Positions 25,531-35,727 of a stretch of 64,000 nt of DNA are shown here, piece after piece. The notes under the pieces are model-generated. The model saw only the letters and a program-made list of their open reading frames with translations, ran no database searches and was not told where the DNA came from. The DNA is taken from contig JBNKUL010000074.1 of assembly GCA_050298555.1 (NCBI GenBank), forward strand, positions 1 through 64,000. The letters run 5' to 3'. Each line of letters starts with the position of its first letter. The first letter of the stretch is position 1. The DNA is from JAPHSX01 sp050298555 (GTDB taxonomy: Bacteria; Pseudomonadota; Gammaproteobacteria; Thiohalomonadales; Thiohalomonadaceae). The position numbers and the translations under genes are program-made.

Positions 25531-28443
25531 CTACGCCCCTCGCTCTTCGTCAAGCTTGACGATCACGCTCTGGTTGCTCTGCTGGAAGTAGTCACTAAAG
25601 GCGGCGGCGCCCAGGGGGCGGCTGTAGTGGTAGCCCTGGATGAAGTGGCAGCCGTTCTGCTTGAGGAAGGTGAGCTGGTCGACCTCCTCCACACCCTCGG
25701 CGATCACCTCCAGGTTGAAGGTCTGGGCCAGGCCGATAATGGCGCGGGTCAGCTCGGCGTCCTCCTTGTCGGTGGTGAGATTGCGCACGAAGGACTGGTC
25801 GATCTTCAGGGTGTTGACCGGGAAACGTTTGAGATAGCTGAGCGAGGAGAAGCCGGTGCCGAAGTCGTCCACCGAGAGTTTGATCCCCATCTCGCGCACG
25901 TGGTTGAGCCAGCGCAGGGTCTTCTCGGTCTTCTCCAGCAGCAGCCCCTCGGTAATCTCCAGGGTCAGATACTGGGGCGGCAACCCCACCTCTTCGAGCA
26001 GACTGACGATATCCTCCACGTTCAACCCCAGCCGGATCTGCTTGGCCGAGATATTGACCGACACCCCAATGTGGTAGCCGCGCTTGTGCCAGATGGCGGC
26101 CTGACTACACGCCTCCTCCAGTACCCACCAGCCCAACGGGGCGATGAGGCCCGAATCCTCGGCCACGGAGATAAAGTCGAACGGCGAGACCCGCCCCCGC
26201 ATCGGGTGCTGCCAGCGCACCAGGGCCTCGGCGTGGGCCACCTCGCCGCTGCGGGCATCGACAATGGGCTGGTACTCGAGGAAAAACTCGTCCTGCTGCA
26301 GGGCCAGGCGCATGTCGTCCTCCATGCGGCTGCGTGCCTGGATCTGATCGTTCATGCTCTGGGTAAAGAAGCGGTAGCGGCCGCGTCCCGCCTCCTTGGC
26401 ACGGTACATGGCCAGATCGGCATTGCGGACCAACTCCTCGTCCTCCCATGCATCGTTGGGATAGAGGGTGATACCGATACTGCCGCCGATGTAGATATCG
26501 CCCCCCTCGGCAAAGAAGGGCTCCGCCAGGGTCTCGACGATCTTCTGCGCCACCCTGGCGGCGCTGTCGGCATCCCCCACGTCCTGCAGGATCACGGTAA
26601 ACTCATCGCCGCCCAGGCGCGCCACGGTATCGGCCTCGCGCACGCAGGCGGCGAGGCGTCCGGCCACCTCCTGCAGCAGCCAGTCGCCTACCGCATGGCC
26701 GCGGGTGTCGTTGACCATCTTGAAGTGGTCGAGGTCGATAAACAGCAGCGCGGTGACCCACTCCTCACGGTGCGAGCTGCTGATGCTGGCCTTTAGCCGC
26801 TCGGTGAACAGGGTACGGTTGGGCAGACTGGTGACCGCATCGTAGTTGGCCTGCCAGCGGATCTTCTCCTCGTCCTGCTTGCGCTTGGTGATATCGCTGA
26901 ACACCGCGATATGCTGAACCACATCACCGCGCTCATCGCGCACCAGGGTGAGGGAGAGCCACTCGGCGTAAACCTCGCCGAATTTGTTACGGTTCCAGAT
27001 CTCCCCCTCCCAGATATCGTTATCGTAGAGGCTGCGCCACATCTCACTGTAGAACTCGGCGTCGTGGCGCCCGGAGGAGAGCAGGTTAGGGCTCTTGCCC
27101 ACCACCTCGTCGGCACGGTAGCCGGTGATTTGAGTGAAGCCCGGATTGACGGCGAGGATGCAGTTGTTGTGGTCGGTCACCACGATACCCTCGCTACTGG
27201 TATCGAACACCGCGGCAGCGATACCCAACTGCTCTTCGGTCTCCAGCCGCTCGGTGATGTCGACAAAGACCGAAGCGATCCCCCCCTCTGAGGTACGGCT
27301 GTTACTCACCAGGTAGTGACGGCCGTCGGCCAGGGTCTCGACCTCCGCCTTCTCGGTGTTGCTGTGGTGCTCCAGCAGCTTTGTCAGTTGCAACTCTTCG
27401 AGCTCATCCTCCGGGTAGTCACCGTTCTCCACACGCAGCCGGGCCAGCTCGGCAAAGGGGGTGCCAACCTCCAGAAGCGCGGCGGAGGCCGGGTAGAGTT
27501 CGGCATACTTACGGTTCCACAGCAGCAGGCGGTCGCCTGCATCGAAGGAGACGAAGGGCTCGGAGATACTCTCCACCGCGTCGTGCAGCTGCTGAAGCGT
27601 CTGCTCGCTGCTGCGGCGAGCGCGGTGCAGCGACAGCATCAGGTAGCCCATCCCCAGGAACAGGACGAACAACAACACGAATAGCAGGCGGCTGGTATTG
27701 TAGAAGCGGGCGGTCTGGCGCTGGTAGTTGCCGGAGAAGACCTCACGCAACTGCTGCAGCAGTTGCGGGCTCTGCTGGGTGCGGTACTCACGCACCATCT
27801 CGTCTATCTCGGTGCGCAGGCTGACGCTTAAGGTGAGGTGCAGCAGCACCTGGTCGAGAAACTCTGCCTTCTCCTGCTCCCACACCGGCAGGGTGAGCTC
27901 GGCGATCTCATCCAGCAGGTTGCGGTAGTTCTCATCCCCGGGGAACAGGTGGTACTCCAACAACGCACTAAGCAGCCCCTGCTCGACACCCAGCTGCTCA
28001 TGGCTGCTTTCGCCGGTCAACTGTTCCAACAGGGCCGGCAGGTAGTGCAGCGAGTTACGCAGCAGTGCCACCCTGGATTTGATCCGTTCCAGCATCTGTA
28101 TCTTCTGCCCCACCGCCTGCTGGTAGTCGTCTAGCAGGGCATCAAAACCCGGGGCATCGATGCTGCCTCGCAGCCCCTGTTCGGGGCCGGCGATGCGCTC
28201 CGCATTCTCCCGCAGGGCGATGGTGGTCTCCATCAGGGTATCGTAGTGCAGCAGCTGCAGCGAGAGCACGCGCTGCAGGTCCTCATCGAGGCGCGCATCG
28301 AGTCTGCCGGCCTCCTGCAACAGCACCATGCGATCGCTGTAGGCATCCACCTCCACGTTGCGCTGCAACAGGTAGACGGCCACCATCACCAGCGCCAGCA
28401 GCGCCCCCATGAAGATGATGACTAGTCTGCGCTCAGAACTCAT
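25531..28443 (-). CDS. Membrane PAS-GGDEF-EAL cyclic-di-GMP enzyme
   Basis: 970 residues. Membrane segments at 7-27 and 252-272 enclose a helical periplasmic sensor (about 30-250) of DAHL type. Two PAS domains (about 285-400 and 405-520) follow, then GGDEF with an intact LGGDEF at 610-615 and EAL with the signature at 739-741 plus DDFGTG at 859-864. Both catalytic sites look intact, so it may be bifunctional; direction could be set by periplasmic ligand and PAS state. Its ATG overlaps the cytochrome c peroxidase stop (ATGA), so translation is coupled and the pair may link peroxide or respiratory state to c-di-GMP. Confidence 0.93.
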   Translation of the reverse strand: MSSERRLVIIFMGALLALVMVAVYLLQRNVEVDAYSDRMVLLQEAGRLDARLDEDLQRVLSLQLLHYDTLMETTIALRENAERIAGPEQGLRGSIDAPGFDALLDDYQQAVGQKIQMLERIKSRVALLRNSLHYLPALLEQLTGESSHEQLGVEQGLLSALLEYHLFPGDENYRNLLDEIAELTLPVWEQEKAEFLDQVLLHLTLSVSLRTEIDEMVREYRTQQSPQLLQQLREVFSGNYQRQTARFYNTSRLLFVLLFVLFLGMGYLMLSLHRARRSSEQTLQQLHDAVESISEPFVSFDAGDRLLLWNRKYAELYPASAALLEVGTPFAELARLRVENGDYPEDELEELQLTKLLEHHSNTEKAEVETLADGRHYLVSNSRTSEGGIASVFVDITERLETEEQLGIAAAVFDTSSEGIVVTDHNNCILAVNPGFTQITGYRADEVVGKSPNLLSSGRHDAEFYSEMWRSLYDNDIWEGEIWNRNKFGEVYAEWLSLTLVRDERGDVVQHIAVFSDITKRKQDEEKIRWQANYDAVTSLPNRTLFTERLKASISSSHREEWVTALLFIDLDHFKMVNDTRGHAVGDWLLQEVAGRLAACVREADTVARLGGDEFTVILQDVGDADSAARVAQKIVETLAEPFFAEGGDIYIGGSIGITLYPNDAWEDEELVRNADLAMYRAKEAGRGRYRFFTQSMNDQIQARSRMEDDMRLALQQDEFFLEYQPIVDARSGEVAHAEALVRWQHPMRGRVSPFDFISVAEDSGLIAPLGWWVLEEACSQAAIWHKRGYHIGVSVNISAKQIRLGLNVEDIVSLLEEVGLPPQYLTLEITEGLLLEKTEKTLRWLNHVREMGIKLSVDDFGTGFSSLSYLKRFPVNTLKIDQSFVRNLTTDKEDAELTRAIIGLAQTFNLEVIAEGVEEVDQLTFLKQNGCHFIQGYHYSRPLGAAAFSDYFQQSNQSVIVKLDEERGA

Positions 28444-29435
28444 TTCGGCACCTGGTAGAGCGTTCCATCAAGCGATTCGAGGAAGGCGCGGATGGCGGCG
28501 ATCTCTTTGTCGCTCATCCTGCGTGCCAGCTGGTAGCGCGCCATGATACTGATCGCCTCCTCCAGCTTCTCCACGCTGCCATCATGGAAGTAGGGGGCCG
28601 TGTGCGTGACCATACGCAGGCTGGGCACCTTGAATACATGCCGGTCCTCCTCCGCCCTGGTGACGTTATAGCGCCCCATATCCGCCTCGTTCAGTTCGGG
28701 CTTGTGAATGAAGTAGTTACCGATGGTGCCCATACGGGCAAACATGTTGCCGCCCACGTTCCTGCCCTGGTGGCAGGCGACACAACCGTAAGACTTGAAC
28801 AGGCGATAGCCATGCTTGGCCTGATCGGAAATCGCCATCTCATCGCCGCGCAGGTAGCGGTCAAAGGGGGCACCGACGCTAAGCAGGGAGCGCTCGAACT
28901 GGGCGATGACGCGCACGATGTTGTCCGCGGTCATACCGTCGGCATAGAGCCTGCGGAAACGGGCCACGTACTCCTTGTCGCCCTGCAGTTTGCCCAGCAC
29001 CTCATCCCAGTCCGAGCCCATCTCAATAGGGTTATGCACCGGCCCTGCCGCCTGCTGCTCCAGGGTATCCGCACGGCCATCCCAGAACTGGGCGATGTTA
29101 AGGCTGCTGTTGATCACCGTGGGGGCATTCACCGTGCCCATGACACCGTTAATACCGATGGAGGTGGGACGCTGGTCCGTGCCCCCCTTGTCGAGGCTAT
29201 GGCAACTGGCGCAGCTGATGGTGTTGTCATGGGAGAGGCGCTTGTCATTGAACAGCTGACGCCCCAACTCAATCTCCCTGAGCTCGTCACTGGAGAAGAC
29301 AGGGGGAGAAATGGGCAGGATCGGCTCTTTCATTGGCTGCGCCGAAGCGGCATATGCCAGCAGCGCGCCGCCGATGAGAAGGGCGGGCCTGGCCAGGTGG
29401 AGCAGCAGTTTGTAGTTCAACCGGTTACCTATCAT
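28440..29435 (-). CDS. Dihaem cytochrome c peroxidase
   Basis: 331 residues from the ATG at 29435. A signal peptide (LLHLARPALLIGGALLAYAASA) sends it to the periplasm. Two c-type haem sites are visible: CASCH (75-79) and CVACH (218-222), with FWDGRADTLEQQAAGPVHNPIEM between them as in the bacterial CcpA/MauG family. It would reduce hydrogen peroxide with electrons from small cytochromes. The frame is open to 29516, but the added N-terminus does not look like a signal peptide. It is coupled by ATGA to the c-di-GMP gene downstream and is divergent from msrP. Confidence 0.92.
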   Translation of the reverse strand: MIGNRLNYKLLLHLARPALLIGGALLAYAASAQPMKEPILPISPPVFSSDELREIELGRQLFNDKRLSHDNTISCASCHSLDKGGTDQRPTSIGINGVMGTVNAPTVINSSLNIAQFWDGRADTLEQQAAGPVHNPIEMGSDWDEVLGKLQGDKEYVARFRRLYADGMTADNIVRVIAQFERSLLSVGAPFDRYLRGDEMAISDQAKHGYRLFKSYGCVACHQGRNVGGNMFARMGTIGNYFIHKPELNEADMGRYNVTRAEEDRHVFKVPSLRMVTHTAPYFHDGSVEKLEEAISIMARYQLARRMSDKEIAAIRAFLESLDGTLYQVPK

Positions 29436-29619
29436 GCGGTAAATATTTTCCCTAGGTCGGGCTGCGCTCCCTGCATCGAATCTATGCCGTAACTTTAGTT
29501 TATTAGAAACAAACAATAAACCTTTCGTTTTACATGGTTATGAAAAAAAATGACCCTTCCTGGAGTTGAGGTGTCTACATTTAGACTGCATCTATCTAAC
29601 GGGACACCAGGGGAAGAAC

Positions 29620-30579
<960 letters not shown>

Positions 30580-30587
30580 GCGATCGC

Positions 30588-31175
30588 ATGAGAATTTCGC
30601 CACTTAAGCCCGCCGTCTTCTGCCTCGCCCTGTTGCCACTGTTGTGGCTGGGGTGGGGAGCCTATAGCGGCTCACTGGGCGCCAACCCCATCGAGACGAT
30701 CACCCGCAGCCTGGGTGACTGGGCCCTGCGCCTGCTGCTACTGACCCTGGCGGTCACCCCACTGCGACGCCTCAGCGGCTGGAGCTGGCCGATGCGGCTA
30801 AGGCGCATGCTAGGCCTGTTCAGCTTTTTCTACGCCCTGCTCCACCTTCTCAGCTACATCGTGCTGGATCAGTTCTTCTACTGGCCGGAGATCTGGGCCG
30901 ACATCCTCAAACGCCCCTACATCACCGTCGGCATGGCCGTCTTCCTGCTGCTCATCCCGCTGGCCGCCACCTCCACCAACGGCTGGATGCGGCGGCTGGG
31001 GAGGAACTGGCGGCGGTTGCACCGGCTGGTCTACCCCATCGCCATCGGCGCGGTGCTACACCAGCTGATGCTGGCGAAGGTGATCACGGCCGAGCCCCTG
31101 CTCTATACGGGGATAGTGACGCTGCTACTGGCATCAAGGGTGCCCCTGCCCTTGAAATCGTCTATCTTTCGCTAA
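30588..31175 (+). CDS. msrQ: MsrQ haem-binding membrane subunit
   Basis: 195 residues with about six membrane helices (YedZ/ferric reductase-like domain). Histidines for b-type haem are seen in FYALLHLLSYIV, RRLHRLVYP and AVLHQLM. It passes quinol-derived or flavin-derived electrons to MsrP. It follows msrP by 8 bp in the same operon; the size is normal for the family. Confidence 0.95.
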   Translation: MRISPLKPAVFCLALLPLLWLGWGAYSGSLGANPIETITRSLGDWALRLLLLTLAVTPLRRLSGWSWPMRLRRMLGLFSFFYALLHLLSYIVLDQFFYWPEIWADILKRPYITVGMAVFLLLIPLAATSTNGWMRRLGRNWRRLHRLVYPIAIGAVLHQLMLAKVITAEPLLYTGIVTLLLASRVPLPLKSSIFR

Positions 31176-31214
31176 ACATCATGGGTATGAATCTAACAAT
31201 TAAGGAGTGACACC

Positions 31215-31799
31215 ATGGCCTACGAACTGCCCGAACTGCCGTACGAGAAGAACGCCCTGGAGCCCCACATCAGCGCCGAGACGCTGGAGTTCCACCACGA
31301 CAAACACCACGCCACCTACGTCACCAACCTCAACAACCTGGTGCCCGGCACCGAGTTCGAGGGTAAGAGCCTGGAGGAGATCATTACCTCTGCCCCGGCC
31401 GGCGGCATCTTCAACAACGCCGCCCAGGTGTGGAACCACACCTTCTACTGGAGCTGCATGGCACCCAATGGCGGCGGCGAGCCCGATGGCGACCTGGCCG
31501 GTGCCATCAATGCGGCCTTCGGCTCCTTCGGTGAGTTCAAACAGAAGTTCGCCACCGCCTGTGCCACCAACTTCGGTTCCGGCTGGACCTGGCTGGTGAA
31601 GAACGACGACGGCAGCGTGGAGATCGTCAACACCTCCAATGCCGGCAGCCCCCTCACCGCAGGCCAGACCCCACTGCTCACCTGCGATGTGTGGGAGCAT
31701 GCCTACTACATCGACTACCGCAATGCCCGCCCCGCCTACGTGGAGGCGTTCTGGAACGTGGTGAACTGGGAGTTCGTAGCACAGAACTTCGCCGCCTGA
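31215..31799 (+). CDS. sodB: Iron superoxide dismutase
   Basis: 194 residues of the Fe/Mn-SOD family. The four metal ligands are His27 (FHHDKHH), His75 (WNHTFYW), Asp158 and His162 (DVWEHAYYIDY). The residues WNHTFYWSCMAPNGGG and the position of Gln in QTPLL point to the iron form. It is cytoplasmic. It has a good TAAGGAGTGA site and is followed by a GC-rich hairpin. Confidence 0.95.
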   Translation: MAYELPELPYEKNALEPHISAETLEFHHDKHHATYVTNLNNLVPGTEFEGKSLEEIITSAPAGGIFNNAAQVWNHTFYWSCMAPNGGGEPDGDLAGAINAAFGSFGEFKQKFATACATNFGSGWTWLVKNDDGSVEIVNTSNAGSPLTAGQTPLLTCDVWEHAYYIDYRNARPAYVEAFWNVVNWEFVAQNFAA

Positions 31800-31811
31800 T
31801 CCCCGCAGCTG

Positions 31812-31828
31812 TGCCCCGAATCGGGGCA
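31812..31828 (+). terminator. Hairpin after sodB
   Basis: TGCCCCGA and TCGGGGCA pair around a single central base, followed by TTTCGCTTATTT. The U-tract is interrupted, so termination may be partial. Confidence 0.6.
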
Positions 31829-31838
31829 TTTCGCTTAT

Positions 31839-31867
31839 TTGCCACCACCGCTGAGTGGGGGTAGAAT
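31839..31867 (+). promoter_or_regulatory. Candidate sigma-70 promoter of the argD leader
   Basis: TTGCCA (31839-31844) and TAGAAT (31862-31867) are spaced by exactly 17 bp. Transcription would begin near 31873, only about 8 nt before the left arm of the next hairpin. Confidence 0.65.
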
Positions 31868-31880
31868 CCGCAATCTGCCA

Positions 31881-31920
31881 AATGGCAGTCTCACCTTTGA
31901 GACTGCCATTTTTGTTTTTT
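31881..31920 (+). terminator. Terminator-like leader hairpin before argD
   Basis: A perfect 13-bp stem (AATGGCAGTCTCA and its complement) with a CCTT loop is followed by TTTGTTTTTT. It lies between the promoter at 31839 and the argD start at 31953, so most transcripts from that promoter should stop after about 45 nt unless relieved. It could instead be the second terminator of sodB or end a short regulatory RNA. Confidence 0.85.
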
Positions 31921-31952
31921 GGTCTAAGAAAAATTGTTGCTGGAAACAAACC

Positions 31953-33140
31953 ATGTCGAACTCACTGATGAGCACCTACGCCCGCCTGCCGGTCACCTTT
32001 GAGAAGGGTGAGGGCTGCACGCTGTGGGACACGGAGGGCAAGCGCTACCTCGATGCGCTGAGCGGTATCGCCGTGTGCAATCTGGGCCACGCCCACCCGG
32101 CACTGAAGCAGGCGATCTGCGAACAGGCGGGCGAGCTGCTGCACACCTCCAACCTCTACGGCATCGCCAAGCAGGAGGCACTGGGTGACAAGCTAACCGC
32201 CCTCTCCGGCATGGACAAGGTCTTCTTCAGCAACTCCGGCGCCGAGGCCAACGAGGCGGCAATCAAGCTGGCACGCCTGCACGGCCACAAGCAGGGCATC
32301 GAAGAGCCCGCCATTATCGTCATGGAGCAGAGCTTCCATGGCCGTACCCTGGCCACCCTTAGCGCCACCGGCAACCGCAAGGTACAGGCCGGTTTCGAGC
32401 CGCTGGTAAAAGGCTTTATTCGCGCCCCCTATAACGACGTCGAAGCGCTGGAGAACATCGCCAGGCACAGCAGCAACGTGGTAGCGGTACTGGTAGAGCC
32501 GGTACAGGGCGAGGGCGGCGTGCACGTGCCCGCCGACAATTATCTAAATGAAGTACGCCGCCTCTGCGATGAGCACGGCTGGTTGATGATGCTCGACGAG
32601 ATCCAGACCGGCATGGGCCGCACCGGCCGCATGTTCGCCTTCCAGCACAACGACATCACCCCCGATGTGATGACCCTGGCCAAGGGGCTGGGCAACGGCG
32701 TGCCGATCGGCGCCTGTCTCGCCAAGGGCGAGGCGGCCGAGCTGTTCCAGCCGGGCCACCACGGCTCCACCTTCGGTGGCAACCCACTGGCCTGCGCCGC
32801 CGGCCTGGCGGTGGTCGACACCCTGGTGGGCGAGAAGCTGGTCGAGCGTGCCGAATCGGTCGGTGCCCAGCTGCGCAAGGGCTTTGAGCTGGCGCTGGGT
32901 GAGCAGGAGTACATCACCAACATCCGCGGCAAGGGGATGATGATCGGCATCGAGCTAGACCGCGACTGCCCACAACTGGTGAGCATGGCCCTGCAGCGCG
33001 GCCTGCTGATCAACGTCACCGCGGGCAACACCGTGCGCCTGCTGCCGCCACTGGTACTGAGCAACGACGAGGCGGAGCAGCTGGTCACCGCCGTTACCGA
33101 GCTGATTAACGAATTCGTCGCCAACGGCGACAACGGATAA
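31953..33140 (+). CDS. argD: Acetylornithine/succinyldiaminopimelate aminotransferase
   Basis: 395 residues from the ATG at 31953 (a second ATG at 31968 is possible). It is a class III PLP aminotransferase: FFSNSGAEANEAAIKLAR, SFHGRT, the phosphate-binding region EPVQGEGGV, DEIQTGMGRTG, and the PLP lysine in TLAKGLGNGVPIGA. It makes N-acetylornithine from the semialdehyde, and in many bacteria serves the lysine pathway too. It is followed 4 bp later by argF, so the two arginine genes form one operon behind the leader hairpin. Confidence 0.93.
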   Translation: MSNSLMSTYARLPVTFEKGEGCTLWDTEGKRYLDALSGIAVCNLGHAHPALKQAICEQAGELLHTSNLYGIAKQEALGDKLTALSGMDKVFFSNSGAEANEAAIKLARLHGHKQGIEEPAIIVMEQSFHGRTLATLSATGNRKVQAGFEPLVKGFIRAPYNDVEALENIARHSSNVVAVLVEPVQGEGGVHVPADNYLNEVRRLCDEHGWLMMLDEIQTGMGRTGRMFAFQHNDITPDVMTLAKGLGNGVPIGACLAKGEAAELFQPGHHGSTFGGNPLACAAGLAVVDTLVGEKLVERAESVGAQLRKGFELALGEQEYITNIRGKGMMIGIELDRDCPQLVSMALQRGLLINVTAGNTVRLLPPLVLSNDEAEQLVTAVTELINEFVANGDNG

Positions 33141-33144
33141 CATC

Positions 33145-34050
33145 ATGGCAACACGACACTTTCTCAGCCTGCTGGACCTCAGCAGCGACGAGCTGAACGC
33201 ACTGATTCAGCGCGCCATCGAACTGAAGGCGATGGTCAAGCGCGGCGAGATCTACGAGCCGCTGAAGAATAAGACCCTGGCGATGATCTTCGAGAAATCA
33301 TCCACCCGCACCCGCGTCAGCTTCGAGACCGGCATGACCCAGTTCGGTGGCCACGCCCTGTTCCTTTCACCCAACGACACCCAGCTGGGGCGCGGCGAGC
33401 CGGTGGAGGACACCGCCCGCGTCATCTCGCGCATGGTCGATGCGGTGATGATTCGCACCTTCGAACAGGAGATGGTGGAGACCTTTGCCGCCAACTCCGA
33501 AGTGCCGGTGATCAACGCCCTCACCGACATGTACCACCCCTGCCAGCTACTGGCCGATGTGCAGACCTACGTCGAGCACCGCGGCAGCATCGCCGGCAAG
33601 ACCGTCACCTGGATCGGTGATGGCAACAACATGTGCCACTCCTACATCAACGCCGCGCGCCAGTTCGGCTTTTCTCTGCAGGCCGCCTGCCCCGAGGGCT
33701 ACGACCCGGACCAGGGCGTGCTGGAGGCGGCGGGCGACTGCGTCACCATCGTGCGCGACCCCAGGGAGGCCGCCACTGGTGCCGACCTGGTCACCACCGA
33801 CGTGTGGGCCAGCATGGGCCAGGAGCAGGAGCAGAAGGAGCGCGAGGCGGCCTTCGCCGGCTTCATGGTGGACGATGCCATCATGGCCTGCGCCAACGAC
33901 GATGCCCTGTTCCTCCACTGCCTCCCCGCCCACCGCGGCGAAGAGGTGAGCGCCTCGGTGATCGACGGCAAGCAGAGCGTGGTGTGGGACCAGGCGGAGA
34001 ACCGCCTGCACGCACAGAAGGCGCTGCTGGAGTTTTTGCTCACCAAGTAA
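33145..34050 (+). CDS. argF: Ornithine carbamoyltransferase
   Basis: 301 residues. Carbamoyl-phosphate site SSTRTRVSFE, the HPCQLLAD loop and the ornithine-binding HCLPAHRGEEV are all present. It converts ornithine and carbamoyl phosphate to citrulline in the cytoplasm. It sits directly behind argD and 12 bp ahead of a Sel1-repeat gene that may share the transcript. Confidence 0.97.
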   Translation: MATRHFLSLLDLSSDELNALIQRAIELKAMVKRGEIYEPLKNKTLAMIFEKSSTRTRVSFETGMTQFGGHALFLSPNDTQLGRGEPVEDTARVISRMVDAVMIRTFEQEMVETFAANSEVPVINALTDMYHPCQLLADVQTYVEHRGSIAGKTVTWIGDGNNMCHSYINAARQFGFSLQAACPEGYDPDQGVLEAAGDCVTIVRDPREAATGADLVTTDVWASMGQEQEQKEREAAFAGFMVDDAIMACANDDALFLHCLPAHRGEEVSASVIDGKQSVVWDQAENRLHAQKALLEFLLTK

Positions 34051-34062
34051 GAGAATGCGGGG

Positions 34063-34659
34063 ATGCGCAGACATAACAGCCTCATCCTCGCCCTGCTCCT
34101 CTCCCTGCCCGCCCTGAGCTGGCCCGCACTAAGCTGGAGTGGTCCCCTCGACGACGGCCTTGCCGCCTTCAACCGCGGCGACTACCAGCAGGCCTTCAAT
34201 CTATGGAAACCCCTGGCCGAGGCGGGCGACGCCAAGGCGCGCTACAACCTTGGATTGCTGTTCCAGAAGGGGCTGGGGGTGGAGAAGAACCTGCAGCAGG
34301 CGCGGCTGCTGTTCGAGGCCGCCGCCAAACAGGGCGACGCCGACGCCCAGTACCAGATCGGCTATATCTTCTACCAGGGCCTGGGGGTATTCCGCAGTAA
34401 CAAGGAGGCCCTCTACTGGTGGCGCAAGGCCGCCGCGCAGAACCACCCCAGGGCGCAATACAATCTGGGGATTTTCAACGCCTACGGCATAGGGATACAG
34501 ATGGACCACGCCAGGGCGCGCGAACTGTGGCGCGCCAGCGCCGAGCAGGGAGAACGCGAGGCGATAAAGGTGATGATACGAATCCACCAGAGCGGTGAAT
34601 TTGGTGCCGAGGTCAGCGCCGAACAGGCCGCCTACTGGAAGGGCAAGCTCGCGAACTGA
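34063..34659 (+). CDS. Exported Sel1-like repeat protein
   Basis: 198 residues with a signal peptide (LILALLLSLPALSWPALSWS). Three to four Sel1-like alpha-helical repeats of about 36 residues follow: LAEAGDAKARYNLGLLFQKG, AAKQGDADAQYQIGYIFYQG, AAAQNHPRAQYNLGIFNAYG and SAEQGEREAIKVMI. Such solenoids mediate protein contacts in the periplasm; the partner is unknown. It ends 6 bp from the convergent purK. Confidence 0.88.
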   Translation: MRRHNSLILALLLSLPALSWPALSWSGPLDDGLAAFNRGDYQQAFNLWKPLAEAGDAKARYNLGLLFQKGLGVEKNLQQARLLFEAAAKQGDADAQYQIGYIFYQGLGVFRSNKEALYWWRKAAAQNHPRAQYNLGIFNAYGIGIQMDHARARELWRASAEQGEREAIKVMIRIHQSGEFGAEVSAEQAAYWKGKLAN

Positions 34660-34665
34660 CGCCCA

Positions 34666-35727
34666 TTACAGGTCGATACTGCGCTCGACCTCACTCTGCT
34701 CCAGCGACCACAACGTGGCATGGCCGACCTTCCTGCCCGGCTTCGGCTTTTTGTCGTAGTCGTGCAGGTGCAGGCCGGGCACAGAGAGTACCGCCGCGGT
34801 TGCCGGCATCTCACCAATGAAGTTAATCATCTTGGCATAGCCCTTGGCCGCGGTATCGCCCAGCGGCAGCCCGGCAACGGCACGCATGTGGTTCTCGAAC
34901 TGGCTGGTCTCGGCACCCTCGATGCTCCAGTGACCGGAGTTATGCACCCGCGGCGCCATCTCGTTGGCGAGAAGCGCATCACCGCTATCGAACAGCTCCA
35001 GCGCCATCACGCCGACATAATCCAGTTCCTCTAGAAGACGCTTGGCATAAGACTCCGCCAGGGCCTGCCTCGGGTCGTCGATAAGGCTGCGTGCGGTATC
35101 AAGGATACCGTCCTTGTGTTCATTCTCAGAGAGTGGGTAGTAGCGGATCTCGCCGCCGCGACCACGCACGCTGATGATGGAGATCTCGCGCTGGAAGCTG
35201 GCGAAGCCCTCGAGGATCAGTGGCACGCCGCCGATCTCGCCCCACGCCGCGGCCAGCTCGTCGGCGCTACGCAGCAGCACCTGTCCCTTGCCGTCATAGC
35301 CCAGGGTACGGGTCTTGAGGATAGCGGGAAGGCCGATCTCTTCTGCCGCCTGCTGCAGCTCTTCCAGCGAGTCGACGGTGGCGAAGGGGACGGTGGCGAT
35401 GCCCAGTTGCTTGAACAGGCTCTTTTCGTTGAGGCGGTCGCGGGCGGTGGCGAGGGCCTTATCGGAGGGGAAGACGTCGATCAGCTTGGAGAGGAAGGCG
35501 ATGGCGTGGGCCGGCACGTTCTCGAACTCGTAGGTGACCACATCTGCCTTCTCGGCCATCTCGCGCAGCAGCGCCTCATCATCGTAGGCACCGCAGAGGT
35601 GCTCGCCCAGTGCCGCGGCACAGGCGTCCTCGGCGGGGTCGAGGAAGATAAAGCGCATGCCCAGCGGGATACCGGCCAGCGCCATCATACGGGCCAGCTG
35701 GCCACCGCCGACGATACCGACGATCAT
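34666..35727 (-). CDS. purK: N5-carboxyaminoimidazole ribonucleotide synthase
   Basis: 353 residues, ATP-grasp fold. The start IVGIVGGGQLARMMALAG and TYEFENVP, ILKTRTLGYDGKGQ, EMAPRVHNSGHWSIEGAETSQFENH are diagnostic of PurK. It makes N5-CAIR from AIR, bicarbonate and ATP in purine synthesis. Its ATG overlaps the purE stop (ATGA, 35724-35727), so the two are translationally coupled. Confidence 0.97.
   Translation of the reverse strand: MIVGIVGGGQLARMMALAGIPLGMRFIFLDPAEDACAAALGEHLCGAYDDEALLREMAEKADVVTYEFENVPAHAIAFLSKLIDVFPSDKALATARDRLNEKSLFKQLGIATVPFATVDSLEELQQAAEEIGLPAILKTRTLGYDGKGQVLLRSADELAAAWGEIGGVPLILEGFASFQREISIISVRGRGGEIRYYPLSENEHKDGILDTARSLIDDPRQALAESYAKRLLEELDYVGVMALELFDSGDALLANEMAPRVHNSGHWSIEGAETSQFENHMRAVAGLPLGDTAAKGYAKMINFIGEMPATAAVLSVPGLHLHDYDKKPKPGRKVGHATLWSLEQSEVERSIDL

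Noticed and set aside
24427..26796. Plus-strand frames opposite hyuB and the GGDEF-EAL gene
   Set aside because: Antisense shadows of confidently assigned genes, rich in Gly/Val/His/Leu without domains.
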